From NCBI GenBank assembly GCA_014529385.2, contig CM043944.1, positions 70,270,895-70,334,894 of the forward strand: DNA of 64,000 nucleotides, read 5' to 3'. Under the pieces are notes generated by a model that was not told where the DNA came from, searched no databases, and saw only the letters and a program-made list of their open reading frames with translations. This DNA comes from Adiantum capillus-veneris. Taxonomy: Eukaryota; Streptophyta; Polypodiopsida; Polypodiales; Pteridaceae. The first letter of the stretch is position 1. The number at the start of each line of letters is the position of its first letter. Of the stretch, positions 10,856-55,452 are shown in pieces. The position numbers and the translations under genes are program-made.

Positions 10856-12367
10856 TCACCTCCATTCTTCATGTAACAACCATACACATGATATACCAAG
10901 AGCTACCTCGCTTGAAGCAAAATCCCATGCACTTGTCAAATCAAGTATATCCCACTTACCTCTATCAAATACAAAACATTGCATGCTATCATTTGAAAAA
11001 TGAACATTCTCAAAATCAATGATATCAACACGGTACCTCCCAACATATCTACCATGTACCTCATCATAAAAGAGAGAACATACAATGAGTTGGCTATAAT
11101 GTTCATAACCATGCCAGTCAAAGCAGTTCATCTCCCACAAGCTATTGTTTTGACAATCATAAACACATGGTAAGGATGCATCACAATATTTCTCAAAGGT
11201 GCTCAATATCCTCTTCACATAAACATCAAAGCATCTCTCACTCATGACACGATACAAATTATCCTTTCTTGGCATAACTAGAGACAAACTATCATCAAAG
11301 TCTTGTCTCTCACCATCCACAATAGTATCATCTCCCATAGAAACTTCCTCATTTGTTTGCATCTCAAAACCAATCATAAGAGGCATAGTACCATCCACCA
11401 TATCAAAATTCACAAGGGATGCATGCTCTTCATCTCTATGCTTGGCATTATTAGAAATGTCCTCAATCTCATCAAACAAGCCAAACGTAGACACATAATC
11501 TTCATGTGGCACCATCTTATACGTACCAATGGGATATTGATAATCATCAAAGATCTCAATTTTTGCATTATCAAAAGAGGCATGAGACACCAAAGCATCA
11601 TTTGTAGCATGAGTACTTTCATCACTATCTATAACCATGGGGAGCTCATCAAATAACCCATATGTAGAGACATAGTCTTCATTCACCTTAACATTATTCA
11701 TAGAAAAGGACTCCAAATCAGCATTCAAGTCATCAAAATCAGTACTTTCATCACCATGAGAAGTCTCCATGAGAGCATATGTATCATCCAAATCCACATG
11801 ACAAGTATCCATCTCATCTACAATTTCATCGTCCACACAATCACATGATGCTTCATTATCACGCTTGACTTCTTGGTCACAAAGACCTACCTCAAGCTTA
11901 CACAATGCATACTCTGCCATAGGCTTACTCAAATGAGCTTCTTCATATTGGAAGTTCACATTCACAATTTTCATGACCTCATCCCTTTTGCATGTGCTAT
12001 TGAAGACAATGCCTTCCTTATCCCATAGAGATGCATATTCATTAACATAACCTGCTTCTCCACTTGCAAGACCTTGGCTAAACTCCAAGAGAGAATCCTT
12101 TGTCTTTTCCCAACTACCACATATGTCATACATAGCATCATCCATAACAAACTTTTGAAGTACCTTCAAGAACTCAAAGTGCCTATATTGGCAAGCCAAC
12201 AAGAAGAGCAAACCCTGCTTATAGTCATCTTTCTGTCCACAAGTATCAAATACATTATCACAAGCTTCCAAGTACCTCTTCAAGTGATGAAAATCCTGCA
12301 AAATCATCTCCAAACCAAGATTACACAAGGCCTTGAGTTGATTCCCAAGTGGACTCCAACCTGACAA
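10856..12367 (-). CDS. 503-codon ORF of unknown function, array copy 2
   Basis: The same intact reading frame as copy 1, with identical length and both repeated EDYVST(Y/F)GLFDE motifs. Relative to copy 1 the changes cluster near the C-terminus (the WDIPYF block reads WDILDL here). Relative to copy 3 I count 10 amino-acid changes spread along the protein. Three open copies despite these changes suggest recent amplification. No function is recognised. Confidence 0.7.
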   Translation of the reverse strand: MSGWSPLGNQLKALCNLGLEMILQDFHHLKRYLEACDNVFDTCGQKDDYKQGLLFLLACQYRHFEFLKVLQKFVMDDAMYDICGSWEKTKDSLLEFSQGLASGEAGYVNEYASLWDKEGIVFNSTCKRDEVMKIVNVNFQYEEAHLSKPMAEYALCKLEVGLCDQEVKRDNEASCDCVDDEIVDEMDTCHVDLDDTYALMETSHGDESTDFDDLNADLESFSMNNVKVNEDYVSTYGLFDELPMVIDSDESTHATNDALVSHASFDNAKIEIFDDYQYPIGTYKMVPHEDYVSTFGLFDEIEDISNNAKHRDEEHASLVNFDMVDGTMPLMIGFEMQTNEEVSMGDDTIVDGERQDFDDSLSLVMPRKDNLYRVMSERCFDVYVKRILSTFEKYCDASLPCVYDCQNNSLWEMNCFDWHGYEHYSQLIVCSLFYDEVHGRYVGRYRVDIIDFENVHFSNDSMQCFVFDRGKWDILDLTSAWDFASSEVALGISCVWLLHEEWR

Positions 12368-12392
12368 TCAAGCAACAAAACACTACTCTCCC

Positions 12393-12411
12393 CTCCTCCG
12401 TGGGGGCACCA
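12393..12411 (-). other. Primer binding site of array unit 2
   Basis: The 19-bp sequence is identical to that of unit 1, directly followed by the ORF leader on the - strand. Confidence 0.65.
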
Positions 12412-12416
12412 GTTTA

Positions 12417-12670
12417 TGCGAAGGATTGGGGGGCTGGCCTCTACAACACCTCAAATCAACACCAAGAAAAGAGGATGAAGAGTGTAGCTCTCTCAAGATA
12501 ATATGGGCTGATCTTCCCTCACGAATTTTGACAGCCTCACTCACACGCAACCTCGACTAGCTTCCCTCTACACCGCTACAACTCCCACTATACTTGGATG
12601 CACCAAAGGAAGCAAGGGAACCAAGAAAAACAAAGTAAAAAAGTAAATAAAAACAATGGAAATCTCTGCA
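12417..12670 (-). repeat. LTR 3 of the array (inner)
   Basis: A 254-bp LTR that begins TGCGAAGG like LTR 2 but shares TTCCCTCACG with LTR 4 where LTRs 1 and 2 have TTCTCTCACG. This mosaic of shared variants is consistent with recombination among units. Confidence 0.75.
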
Positions 12671-13567
12671 CTTTTCCTCATAAAACCAAGAGCTTCACTT
12701 CTTTTCAAACGCCCTTCCATGTGCTAGTAGAGACTCCATAGGCGCTCCCATACATACACATAGCTTGACCAAAACCCATCCAAATCAAAATCACTTTGAA
12801 AACCCACAAAGTTCAGAAAAAAAATCAGAAAAAGTGATGGAAAACTTGGGAAAAACCTTGCCCTTTTGCGTATGTACAAGCAAGGAATTGCCGCGCATAG
12901 TCTACCCTCGACTAGCTGCACCAAAGGGAACCACAAACAACATGACTACCATACTTCAAACCAAGATGAAGAGAGGTCAATATGCAGAGCTAAGCACCCA
13001 CTTTCATCAGCCCATTGAGGAGAGACACACTCTCAACTCACCACACCAGGATCTCGCAAGGCAAGAGGGGCGCCTCTACACCAAAACCCCCACCCTTCAC
13101 CGCAGGCTGCAGCAACACATAGTTTCTTCTTCACAGCTGAATATCCCTCCTCACTCACGACCCCAAGCTAATAAAAGTTCATTTTTTTCTCGTATTTTCA
13201 AAGCACTAACTCACACTTTGAAGTTTCGACACTTCTATGTACAAAAACAGCAAAACTATGTACCCCGCACAACTTACACGCATGCATAGAGACAGCTGGC
13301 ACACACCACCTTTGTACACTTTTTACAAGCATGATTTATTTACATATAAGGCCCCCAAAAGCATTAAAAAACATATCTCAAAGACTTTGGGGTGGTACGC
13401 ACCATTTCGCCAAAACACGTCACATATTGCCCTCCCAACAAGCATGGAACACTTTCAAGTGTTTCATGTACACATTCTATCATCAAGTAGTCACTTTATG
13501 TAGCTTGCATCCCAAGAAGGCACCAATTCTCATAATAAACACCAAAAAGGGTGACTACTCTCACTCC

Positions 13568-15079
13568 TCACCTCCATTCTTCATGTAACAACCATACACA
13601 TGATATACCAAGAGCTACCTCGCTTGAAGCAAAATCCCATGCACTTGTCAAATCAAGTATATCCCACTTACCTCTATCAAATACAAAACATTGCATGCTA
13701 TCATTTGAAAAATGAACATTCTCAAAATCAATGATATCAACACGGTACCTCCCAACATATCTACCATGTACCTCATCATAAAAGAGAGAACATACAATGA
13801 GTTGGCTATAATGTTCATAACAATGCCAGTCAAAGCAGTTCATCTCCCACAAGCTATTGTTTTGACAATCATAAACACATGGTAAGGATGCATCACAATA
13901 TTTCTCAAAGGTGCTCAATATCCTCTTCACATAAACATCAAAGAATCTCTCACTCATGACACGATACAAATTATCCTTTCTTGGCATAACTAGAGACAAA
14001 CTATCATCAAAGTCTTGTCTCTCACCATCCACAATAGTATCATCTCCCATAGAAACTTCCTCATTTGTTTGCATCTCAAAACCAATCATAAGAGGCATAG
14101 TACCATCCACCATATCAAAATTCACAAGGGATGCATGCTCTTCATCTCTATGCTTGGCATTATTAGAAATGTCCTCAATCTCATCAAACAAGCCAAACGT
14201 AGACACATAATCTTCATGTGGCACCATCTCATACGTACCAATGGGATATTGATAATCATCAAAGATCTCAATTTTTGCATTATCAAAAGAGGCATGAGAC
14301 ACCAAAGCATCATTTGTAGCATGAGTACTTTCATCACTATCTATAACCATGGGGAGCTCATCAAATAACCCATATGTAGAGACATAGTCTTCATTCACCT
14401 TAACATTATTCATAGAAAAGGACTCCAAATCAGAATTCAAGTCATCAAAATCAATACTTTCATCACCATGAGAAGTCTCCATGAGAGCATATGTATCATC
14501 CAAATCCACATGACAAGTATCCATCTCATCTGCAATTTCATCGTCCACACAATCACATGATGCTTCATTATCACGCTTGACTTCTTGGTCACAAAGACCT
14601 ACCTCAAGCTTACACAATGCATACTCTGCCATAGGCTTACTCAAATGAGCTTCTTCATATTGGAAGTTCACATTCACAATTTTCATGACCTCATCCCTTT
14701 TGCATGTGCTATCGAAGACAATGCCTTCCTTATCCCATAGAGATGCATATTCATTAACATAACCTGCTTCTCCACTTGCAAGACCTTGGCTAAACTCCCA
14801 GAGAGAGTCCTTTGTCTTTTCCCAACTACCACATATGTCATACATAGCATCATCCATAACAAACTTTTGCAGTGCCTTCAAGAACTCAAAGTGCCTATAT
14901 TGGCAAGCCAACAAGAAGAGCAAACCCTGCTTATAGTCATCTTTCTGTCCACAAGTATCAAATACATTATCACAAGCTTCCATGTACCTCTTCAAGTGAT
15001 GAAAATCCTGCAAAATCATCTCCAAACCAAGATTACACAAGGCCTTGAGTTGATTCCCAAGTGGACTCCAACCTGACAA
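13568..15079 (-). CDS. 503-codon ORF of unknown function, array copy 3
   Basis: The third intact copy. Both replacement and silent differences from copy 2 are visible: in one codon pair near 14820, TTG to TGG is a replacement and GAT to GAC is silent. Selective constraint therefore looks weak. No domain is recognised; see copy 1 for the layout. Confidence 0.7.
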   Translation of the reverse strand: MSGWSPLGNQLKALCNLGLEMILQDFHHLKRYMEACDNVFDTCGQKDDYKQGLLFLLACQYRHFEFLKALQKFVMDDAMYDICGSWEKTKDSLWEFSQGLASGEAGYVNEYASLWDKEGIVFDSTCKRDEVMKIVNVNFQYEEAHLSKPMAEYALCKLEVGLCDQEVKRDNEASCDCVDDEIADEMDTCHVDLDDTYALMETSHGDESIDFDDLNSDLESFSMNNVKVNEDYVSTYGLFDELPMVIDSDESTHATNDALVSHASFDNAKIEIFDDYQYPIGTYEMVPHEDYVSTFGLFDEIEDISNNAKHRDEEHASLVNFDMVDGTMPLMIGFEMQTNEEVSMGDDTIVDGERQDFDDSLSLVMPRKDNLYRVMSERFFDVYVKRILSTFEKYCDASLPCVYDCQNNSLWEMNCFDWHCYEHYSQLIVCSLFYDEVHGRYVGRYRVDIIDFENVHFSNDSMQCFVFDRGKWDILDLTSAWDFASSEVALGISCVWLLHEEWR

Positions 15080-15104
15080 TCAAGCAGCAAAACACTACTC
15101 TCCC

Positions 15105-15123
15105 CTCCTCCGTCGGGGCACCA
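15105..15123 (-). other. Primer binding site of array unit 3
   Basis: The same 19-bp site with one change: the + strand reads CCGTCGGGGCACCA where the other units have CCGTGGGGGCACCA. Confidence 0.6.
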
Positions 15124-15128
15124 GTTTA

Positions 15129-15345
15129 TGTGAAGGATTGGGGGGCTGGCCTCTACAACACCTCAAACCAACACCAAGAAAAGAGGATGAAGAGTGTAGC
15201 TCTCTCAAGATAATATGGGCTGATCTTCCCTCACGAATTTTGACAGCCTCACTCACACGCAACCTCGACTAGCTTCCCTCTACACCGCTACAACTCCCAC
15301 TATACTTGGATGCACCAAAGGAAGCAAGGGAACCAAGAAAACCAA
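15129..15345 (-). repeat. LTR 4 of the array (outer right, truncated)
   Basis: Starts TGTGAAGG like LTR 1 and follows the LTR for 217 bp. It then departs from the family at 15346, missing the last 37 bp. The array end is therefore truncated or rearranged. Confidence 0.7.
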
Positions 15346-16026
15346 GAGTAGCCACCCTCTGTGAGAGTAGCCGACTTCGGGGCAACAAGAGGATGAATGT
15401 GTGTAGGGTTTTCAATATCAACAATATGATGCATGTCTATGTTTGAATCAATGGTGCAACTGTGTTGTGGGAGCACTAAGAAAAGGAATACCTTGTTCCA
15501 AGAATCATCTGCAAAATGCAAAAGCGAAAGAAGAAGAGCAACCACTACAATAGATGGCAATTGGTTGTGCTAAATAGTCAAAATAACCCACTAAAATGAC
15601 TTTCGATGTCGATCACGATTGCAGAAAACCTCCAAATAATGAGTCTTGCTCGATAATTAGGAGAAGCCATCAAAGAATGCAAAAAAGCTTCGATTGTTGG
15701 AAAATTCCTTCACTCCAAGTGCTTCCAATCTTCAAAAAATTGTCATTCAAATTAACTTGCCGGAGAATTAGCAGCACTTCCCAAAAAATTTGAAGAATTT
15801 GCAGGTTGCGTGATTAATGTATCACCTTGGCGGTCAGCACTTTGGAGATGGGAAGATTCCGAGGAGCTCGCAAGATTCAATTCGGAGGCCTTTGGGGTTC
15901 TCGGGGTGTGCATGCACCCCTAAACAATTAGAGTGGCCAAATTATTGACCTTGCTTAGCCTTGGGTGCTCACCAATAAAAAAAAGGAGGTCCAAACGCCA
16001 GCTCTGGTGATGAGCAGGATGCGTCG

Positions 16027-16114
<88 letters not shown>

Positions 16115-17923
16115 CTGACATAGTTCTCAACAAGGTCGATTACCGAAACGAAAATTGCCCCTCTGGGTGGCGCAAATGCATAGAGAGAAATAGGCTACAA
16201 TTTTGTGTAGGTCGACTCTCCTCCCCCTCCTCGCCCAAGGGACATTCCTCACGTGGCAAAGTCGATATGCTTTGCCATCCTTTGCATGATTTACATGCAT
16301 GCAAGGACCACACCCCAAAAATAGCTATGATACCACTCTAAGGCCTAGGGCTATGAAGCCTAGCTCTCCACCTAGCCATATGCCTATATAGGCAACCCCC
16401 AAGCTAGCTTCGCACTGGCCCTTGGCCTTACAAAATGTTACAACTACCCATCGATCCTCCCTAGACCACACCTAGGCTAATTTCATGTACATGACAAATC
16501 ACTCCAAAACATACAGTATGATGCCCTATGAGAAACCTTAATATTGCCATTTCACACTCATTTGCCCTTATGCAGGGCACCTTGATTCTTCACTTTGTTT
16601 GAGATGAAATATCAAATTATTGGACACAAATCAAAAGATTCACAAGAGAATTTCAAGATGGAAAAAATGTACTCAACACTATGTCAAGAATACAATTTCC
16701 TATTCAACTCTACATCTGTGCAATTGGGGTTGAGGCTACATGAAATCACCACCCACAACAGTTTTGAGTTGATCTTGGCTTTACTTCTAGATTGAAACTT
16801 TTATGGATGGAGTTTTGTTCATTTTAAGTGTGTCTTTTTCTTTGAATCATCTACATTTTTCTTGATCTTCCTACGAATCCTCACAATTAGAGGCCCTGAG
16901 TCGAAAAATTCATATCTCATAGGGATTGACAGTCTATGCTAGCCTTTGATCCTTTAAAAATAAAAACCCACGGTTTAGTGTACACAATGTTATCACAAAT
17001 TAATAATCTATACCTTATTGACAAAATAAAGCATGAACAAATAAACATCATACTATTGACAAAAATTGCTCGTCACAAAGAAGGAGAAAATGACAAGCGG
17101 CACACATATAACGATAATATTGTTCTTAAATCCTTCAACACGTCACCCCTCAATGCATAATACTCAGATATTGTCAATGACTCAACTCTAATGCCATGAA
17201 ACATATTATGCATTCAAGAAATACATTCACAACAACCTACAAACCAATTTACGAAGTTTCTTTCCGTTTAATCAGAAGGACCAATGGGGGTTATTATTTT
17301 ATACGAAAATAACATGCACAAGTATTCCTTCTTCATAGTGTAAAAATTATCTCCGCAACATTCACATTCTCAAATAATTATAAAATGAGTGTCGTCTCTC
17401 TCTCTATTAACACCATTCATCATCACGACCATTATCATTATATGAAGCACTTGATAAAGTTCTAAACACATTTGATGAAACATAAACATTGTAATCATAG
17501 GAGACTTCAACATAGACATCAATACAAAAAATTCTCATAACATAATCAATACATGAGAATGAGGAGCTTGACATAGATAATTTATCAACCAACGACAATA
17601 TATATGTCCACTTTAGATCACATTTGGATCACCAAAACAAAAGACAAACATTACCACAAATATAAACAAATTTACAATTGAAACAATAACTTCTTATTTG
17701 TCAAAATATTCCATAACATAGTTTTTTGTACCACGTGACAAGCCTTTTTAAAGTACACCTTCACTTCTTCAATTGTATGCATCTATTCATCTTGTTGCAT
17801 TGCATTCGCCCAAAAGACAAAGCCATCTTATCCAAATACTAGCCATTTTCATTTTAATTAAAGATTCAAAAGAATGTTCTATATGAGCAGGCCGCTTGAT
17901 TTTTTAATTCGAGATGCAAAAGA
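15346..17923. other. No recognisable gene; (GA)n inside
   Basis: AT-rich sequence with only short ORFs (up to about 86 codons) and no domain. It holds a (GA)41 run at 16031-16112. A 12-bp sequence at 16324-16335 reads TGGTATCATAGC on the - strand, one base from the initiator-tRNA-Met primer site of copia elements, but no convincing LTR was found beside it. Confidence 0.5.
16031..16112. repeat. (GA)41 microsatellite
   Basis: A clean GA run of about 82 bp. No LINE 3' stem-loop is present on either side. Confidence 0.97.
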
Positions 17924-18197
17924 ATGTTCTTTTCAAGCACAGACACAGCCGGCTTCAGCGTTGTCGTGGAGCTGGCCATGGCGGAGGAGCTTACGCAACT
18001 CTTCTTCTCCAGATTATCCACCCTCCATCATTCGTGTGTGCTTGCATTAGCTCGAGGATGCATTCTAGAAGTCTTAAACACTGAAGCAATGCTGTTGCAT
18101 GCCCTTGAAAATTCAGGAAACAGAAGTGCTTGCAAACTCGTGAAACTCCTCTTTTCATGCATTTTGCGTGCCGATGTTGCGCTTCAAGGGATTTCTT

Positions 18198-52030
<33,833 letters not shown>

Positions 52031-54340
52031 TTTTTATTTTGACTTTTGGTGTTCAGACTAAGGATAGTGCCGGCAGGAATTGAACTTGGTCTCTACAACC
52101 TGCACTAACACCTTAATGGCTGGCCAAGGCCACATGACTACCATATGCGACGTCACTGCAAAAGGCTTGATAGATAATCAGATTTATTCATGGAAAGTTT
52201 TGATTGATAATTAGGATAATACCTCTTATACTAGCAAAGCACATAGGTTGTGTATATGCTCCTTGATGCCCAGACATTGACTATACATGCCTAGTCTCCA
52301 GTGCAGTTATCGAGAATAGCCGGAGCACACTTTGGTCTTGAATGGTTGCAATGCATGCCGTTTTCTGGATTAAGTGTTTGACTACGGCGTGCTCTCTCTC
52401 TCTCTCGTGATGGTTGTTTGATTGAATAAAGGAGTAAGGAATCACAAGACCTTTCTAGAAAATAAGTTTAAAGGTTGCTCATAATAGGAAATGATACTAC
52501 ATGAAGTGTGAATTATAATGCACCAGCTTGTTGCTGCTGATTGGTATGTATGCGGAAACTACCAAAGAAGTGGTGCATACCATGCCACCAACCCTCGTTG
52601 TTCAAACCTGTTAGGAAAGACTACCTTGTGAAGGACGTTGGCATTTCAAATGTCATAAAAAATTCAATAGTGTTTTGCGTGCGCTCCCTCTCCATTCTCT
52701 TTGTAGAGTTGGAGGAAATGCTTGAAGATAAGCCTGTGGTATTTAGTGGTCATGGAAAATCTATAAACAGCTACAATGCATCTGCTACTCGATAAAAAAA
52801 TTGAAACTTGGAGAAATTGTGAATTTTTGCATGGATACATACTTTCAAAAAACTTATAAGGTTTTTGGGAAAACTTGCAAATTTTCAATAGACCAATTCT
52901 GTTAAAAAAAAATGATCTTCAGCAATGCTGAGCAAAATTTTGTGAAAGGAATCATTTCCATGATAAATATTTTCACCAATGTATGTACTATCATTGATTA
53001 GATCATTGGAATTGTTACCTTCAAAGTGCTAAGTCATCATTTTGGAGTTAGCTAACTGTTGCCTTCAAAGTGGTGTGTCATCACGGCTAAAACTTCACTT
53101 TTGTAATGAATTGGCATACGGGGCAAGCGCTCCTGAGCTTTTCAAGTTCCAAGCATGTGTGAAAGAGACGATATTCCAATGTTGTTTAGGGTTAAGAACA
53201 TGTCACCATGATGCCCGAATGTGAAGCTTTCATTCACTAAATCCACTCAATTCAATAAAAAAGAATGGCCATGTGTGTGGCTTTGTAAATTATGATGTTT
53301 GCCGATATGTTTGAGCGACCAAGTAGTCCAATTGAGACTTGCTTGTTTACATAATGTTTCTCATATCCTTCGTGTGTGGCATGTGTAAGAAAAGTAAGTG
53401 CCTTATTTGACAATGGAAGCATGGTTTGGAAGATTTAAACATGATGAGCTGCTACTTTGAGGCAAGTATGTCAAGGCCACGCATGTATTTTCAACACAAA
53501 AACTCAACATGTCTGCAATCATCTATGTAGTCTCAATGCGTAAACTTAACATGCCTACCACTATTAATCTAAGGCAGCTATTGTTGCAAAGCCACATTAA
53601 CTCGTTGCGACAAAGAGTCTCAAGTATGAGAGACCTAGCCGAGAAGAATTTTGGGCAATTTTCCACCAGCAAAAAAAACACAGAAGTCTTGTTTTAGCGG
53701 AGTCGAATCAAATTGCCTGTTTAATTGCACATGAGATATGCATACATAAAGAACACCTTACCCATGTAACTCTACAAACATTCTCTCTGCTTTGTGTGAT
53801 GTATTGACAACTCCTTTTAGGAGGCACAAAGAGGCCATGATCTCATTGCAGGTGATCAACAATGTATTTAGTTACAAAAGAAAGTGAAAAGGGCTACAAG
53901 GAAAGCCTCGTTAAAGCGAGCATGCCTGATTACAATCAAGTGCTCTATGTATGTGTGTGTGTGTGTGTGTGTGGTGAGGTTCCCCTCAACCTTATGACAC
54001 CAATCCAAAGCATACTAGCTTTTTGAGGCCTCAAGAAAGGCTCAAAATATATAATCACCCCTCAAATGTACACATACACTTAGTATTAAGGTTCGAAAGC
54101 CTCCAAAACTTGAGGAACATTAGTGAAAAGGCCTTCCAATCTACCTCTAATTGTTTTTACTGAAGGATAAAATGTTCTTGAGCATGGGTCCCAATTTCGA
54201 TACCTTTTACGTTCCCCTCAATTGGACTAGGTAGGTTTCAACAGACTAGATATAGCAAGGGTTGGATCAAAAGGTGTGTTCGTCCAGCAAAATGATGACA
54301 TGCACATATTTAATAATTATGTATAATCTTCTGTGACAGT
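52031..54340. other. Kinase 3' flank, no further gene recognised
   Basis: The first part should include the kinase 3' UTR; no single poly(A) signal stands out. The rest is AT-rich with ORFs under 85 codons and a (GT)n run near 53949-53972. Confidence 0.5.
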
Positions 54341-54413
54341 GGGGATGTAGCTCAGATGGTAGAGCGCTCGCTTAGCATGCGAGAGGTGCGGGGTTCGATA
54401 CCCCGCATCTCCA
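54341..54413 (+). tRNA. tRNA-Ala (AGC)
   Basis: 73 nt fold into a full cloverleaf. The acceptor pairs GGGGATG with CATCTCC, including the G3-T70 pair that identifies tRNA-Ala. The D arm is GCTC/GAGC. The anticodon stem CTCGC/GCGAG closes the loop TTAGCAT with anticodon AGC. The T arm is CGGGG TTCGATA CCCCG, and the discriminator is A. Internal promoter boxes TAGCTCAGATGG and GGTTCGATACC are intact. No intron; a T5 run at about 54466 may terminate transcription. Confidence 0.97.
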
Positions 54414-54577
54414 TCCGAAGTTGCCGTTGTGCTCTGTAGGCTTCTATTCATTGGACCCTTCATGCTTTTTGGCGTTGTGTTCGCCTTATTACATTAGAGT
54501 GCCAGCCACATCGTGGACTAGATAAAGTTCACGTGGAATCTGAGGTCCCGTTTGAGTTGGAAGAGACTATATTTTTC

Positions 54578-55033
54578 AAAAGGGAAAATTATACCCCTCT
54601 AATTTGTGGAAATTCCCAAAATACCCTTCAAATTTCAAAAATTCCCAATGTTACCCCTCATATTTTCATAAAATCCCAAAATGCCCTTCAAATTTTCCAA
54701 AATTCTCAAAATGGCCCTGGTTGTGAGAGTAAATTTATCCAAAGATAGAAAAATTCGTAGCTTTCCATAAGAAGACTGATTGTCTATCAATACAAGATAC
54801 TAAAACTAGAATTTGAGCTGGTTATGTAGGTTTTGGAGATGAATTGCTTCATTATTTTTAGACATAATTGTCTTTTTTTGGGAGGTAATTTGTGACAAAT
54901 TACATGCTGAGCACTAACGGATCCAAAAAGAATAAAAAGATTAGGAAATTGTGAACAATCCAACTAAAATAGATACAAGGGTATTTTGGGAATTTCCACA
55001 AATTAGAGGGGTATTTTGGTAATTTTCCCTTTT
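54578..55033. mobile_element. Ladder-type TIR element, copy 2
   Basis: Ends are inverted repeats AAAAGGGAAAATTA (54578-54591 and 55020-55033), continued inward by about 35 bp of near-perfect inverted sequence (TACCCCTCTAATTTGTGG). As in copy 1, the left arm contains about five ~30-bp units of the form ACCC(C/T)TCAAATTT...CCCAAA. The interior has no ORF and differs from copy 1. Confidence 0.75.
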
Positions 55034-55087
55034 AAAAAATAGAAGGCCGGGGAAAACGTAACCGCCCCCCAAACTGTTCCCCCCGCG

Positions 55088-55135
<48 letters not shown>
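55088..55135. repeat. Poly(C) run, 48 bp, followed by (TC)n
   Basis: A homopolymer C tract followed by a short (CT)n to 55159. A Gly-rich ORF called across it on the - strand is an artefact. Confidence 0.9.
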
Positions 55136-55159
<24 letters not shown>

Positions 55160-55452
55160 CCCCCAATGTGGAAGGGGCCTCCCAAATGAACCCTCACTAC
55201 CTCATTCACTGCACACTTACGTATATAGTACCTATTTAGATTAGAGTGAGTGCAAAAAACTCTTATACCACTAGGCCCCTTCCATTTTTTAGCCGGCACA
55301 TTCTGGCAGACTTCACAATAAATTCATTTCTTTCAAGATGCCAAGGAATCCTGAAGGTGAAGAAGGATCGCCATAATAAACAAGTAACGAGAAACGACAA
55401 ATACAAGAAATAAAAAGACATCGATAGAAAATGAAGAGCAATCAGATTAAAT

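Larger units (their letters stand above)
6995..15345 (-). mobile_element. Tandem array of a pol-less LTR retrotransposon (3 units, 4 LTRs)
   Basis: Three nearly identical units repeat at exact 2712-bp spacing (ORFs at 8144, 10856 and 13568). They are separated and flanked by copies of one LTR that begins TG and ends CA: LTR-unit-LTR-unit-LTR-unit-LTR. Each unit has a primer site beside the LTR, one 503-codon ORF, a long 3' non-coding part and a purine tract. There is no protease, RT, RNase H or integrase, so mobility must depend on a partner. Shared LTRs are the usual product of unequal LTR-LTR recombination. The left edge is clean (GACGC before TGTGAAGG). The rightmost LTR stops after 217 bp at 15345, so no target duplication is visible. 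Confidence 0.85.

Noticed and set aside
6995-15345. Segmental duplication of a host gene as explanation for the three 503-codon ORFs
   Set aside because: Each unit has an LTR with TG/CA ends, a primer site and a purine tract in the right order, which fits a retrotransposon array better.
6995-15345. CRISPR-like repeat array
   Set aside because: Repeats are kilobase LTR units in plant nuclear DNA, without spacers of uniform length.
16324-16335. TGGTATCATAGC on the minus strand as a copia primer site
   Set aside because: One base from consensus, but no LTR ending in CA beside it and no copia coding sequence nearby; kept only as a remark.
55003-55299. Glycine-rich ORF on the minus strand
   Set aside because: Produced by translating the poly(C) and (CT)n tracts.
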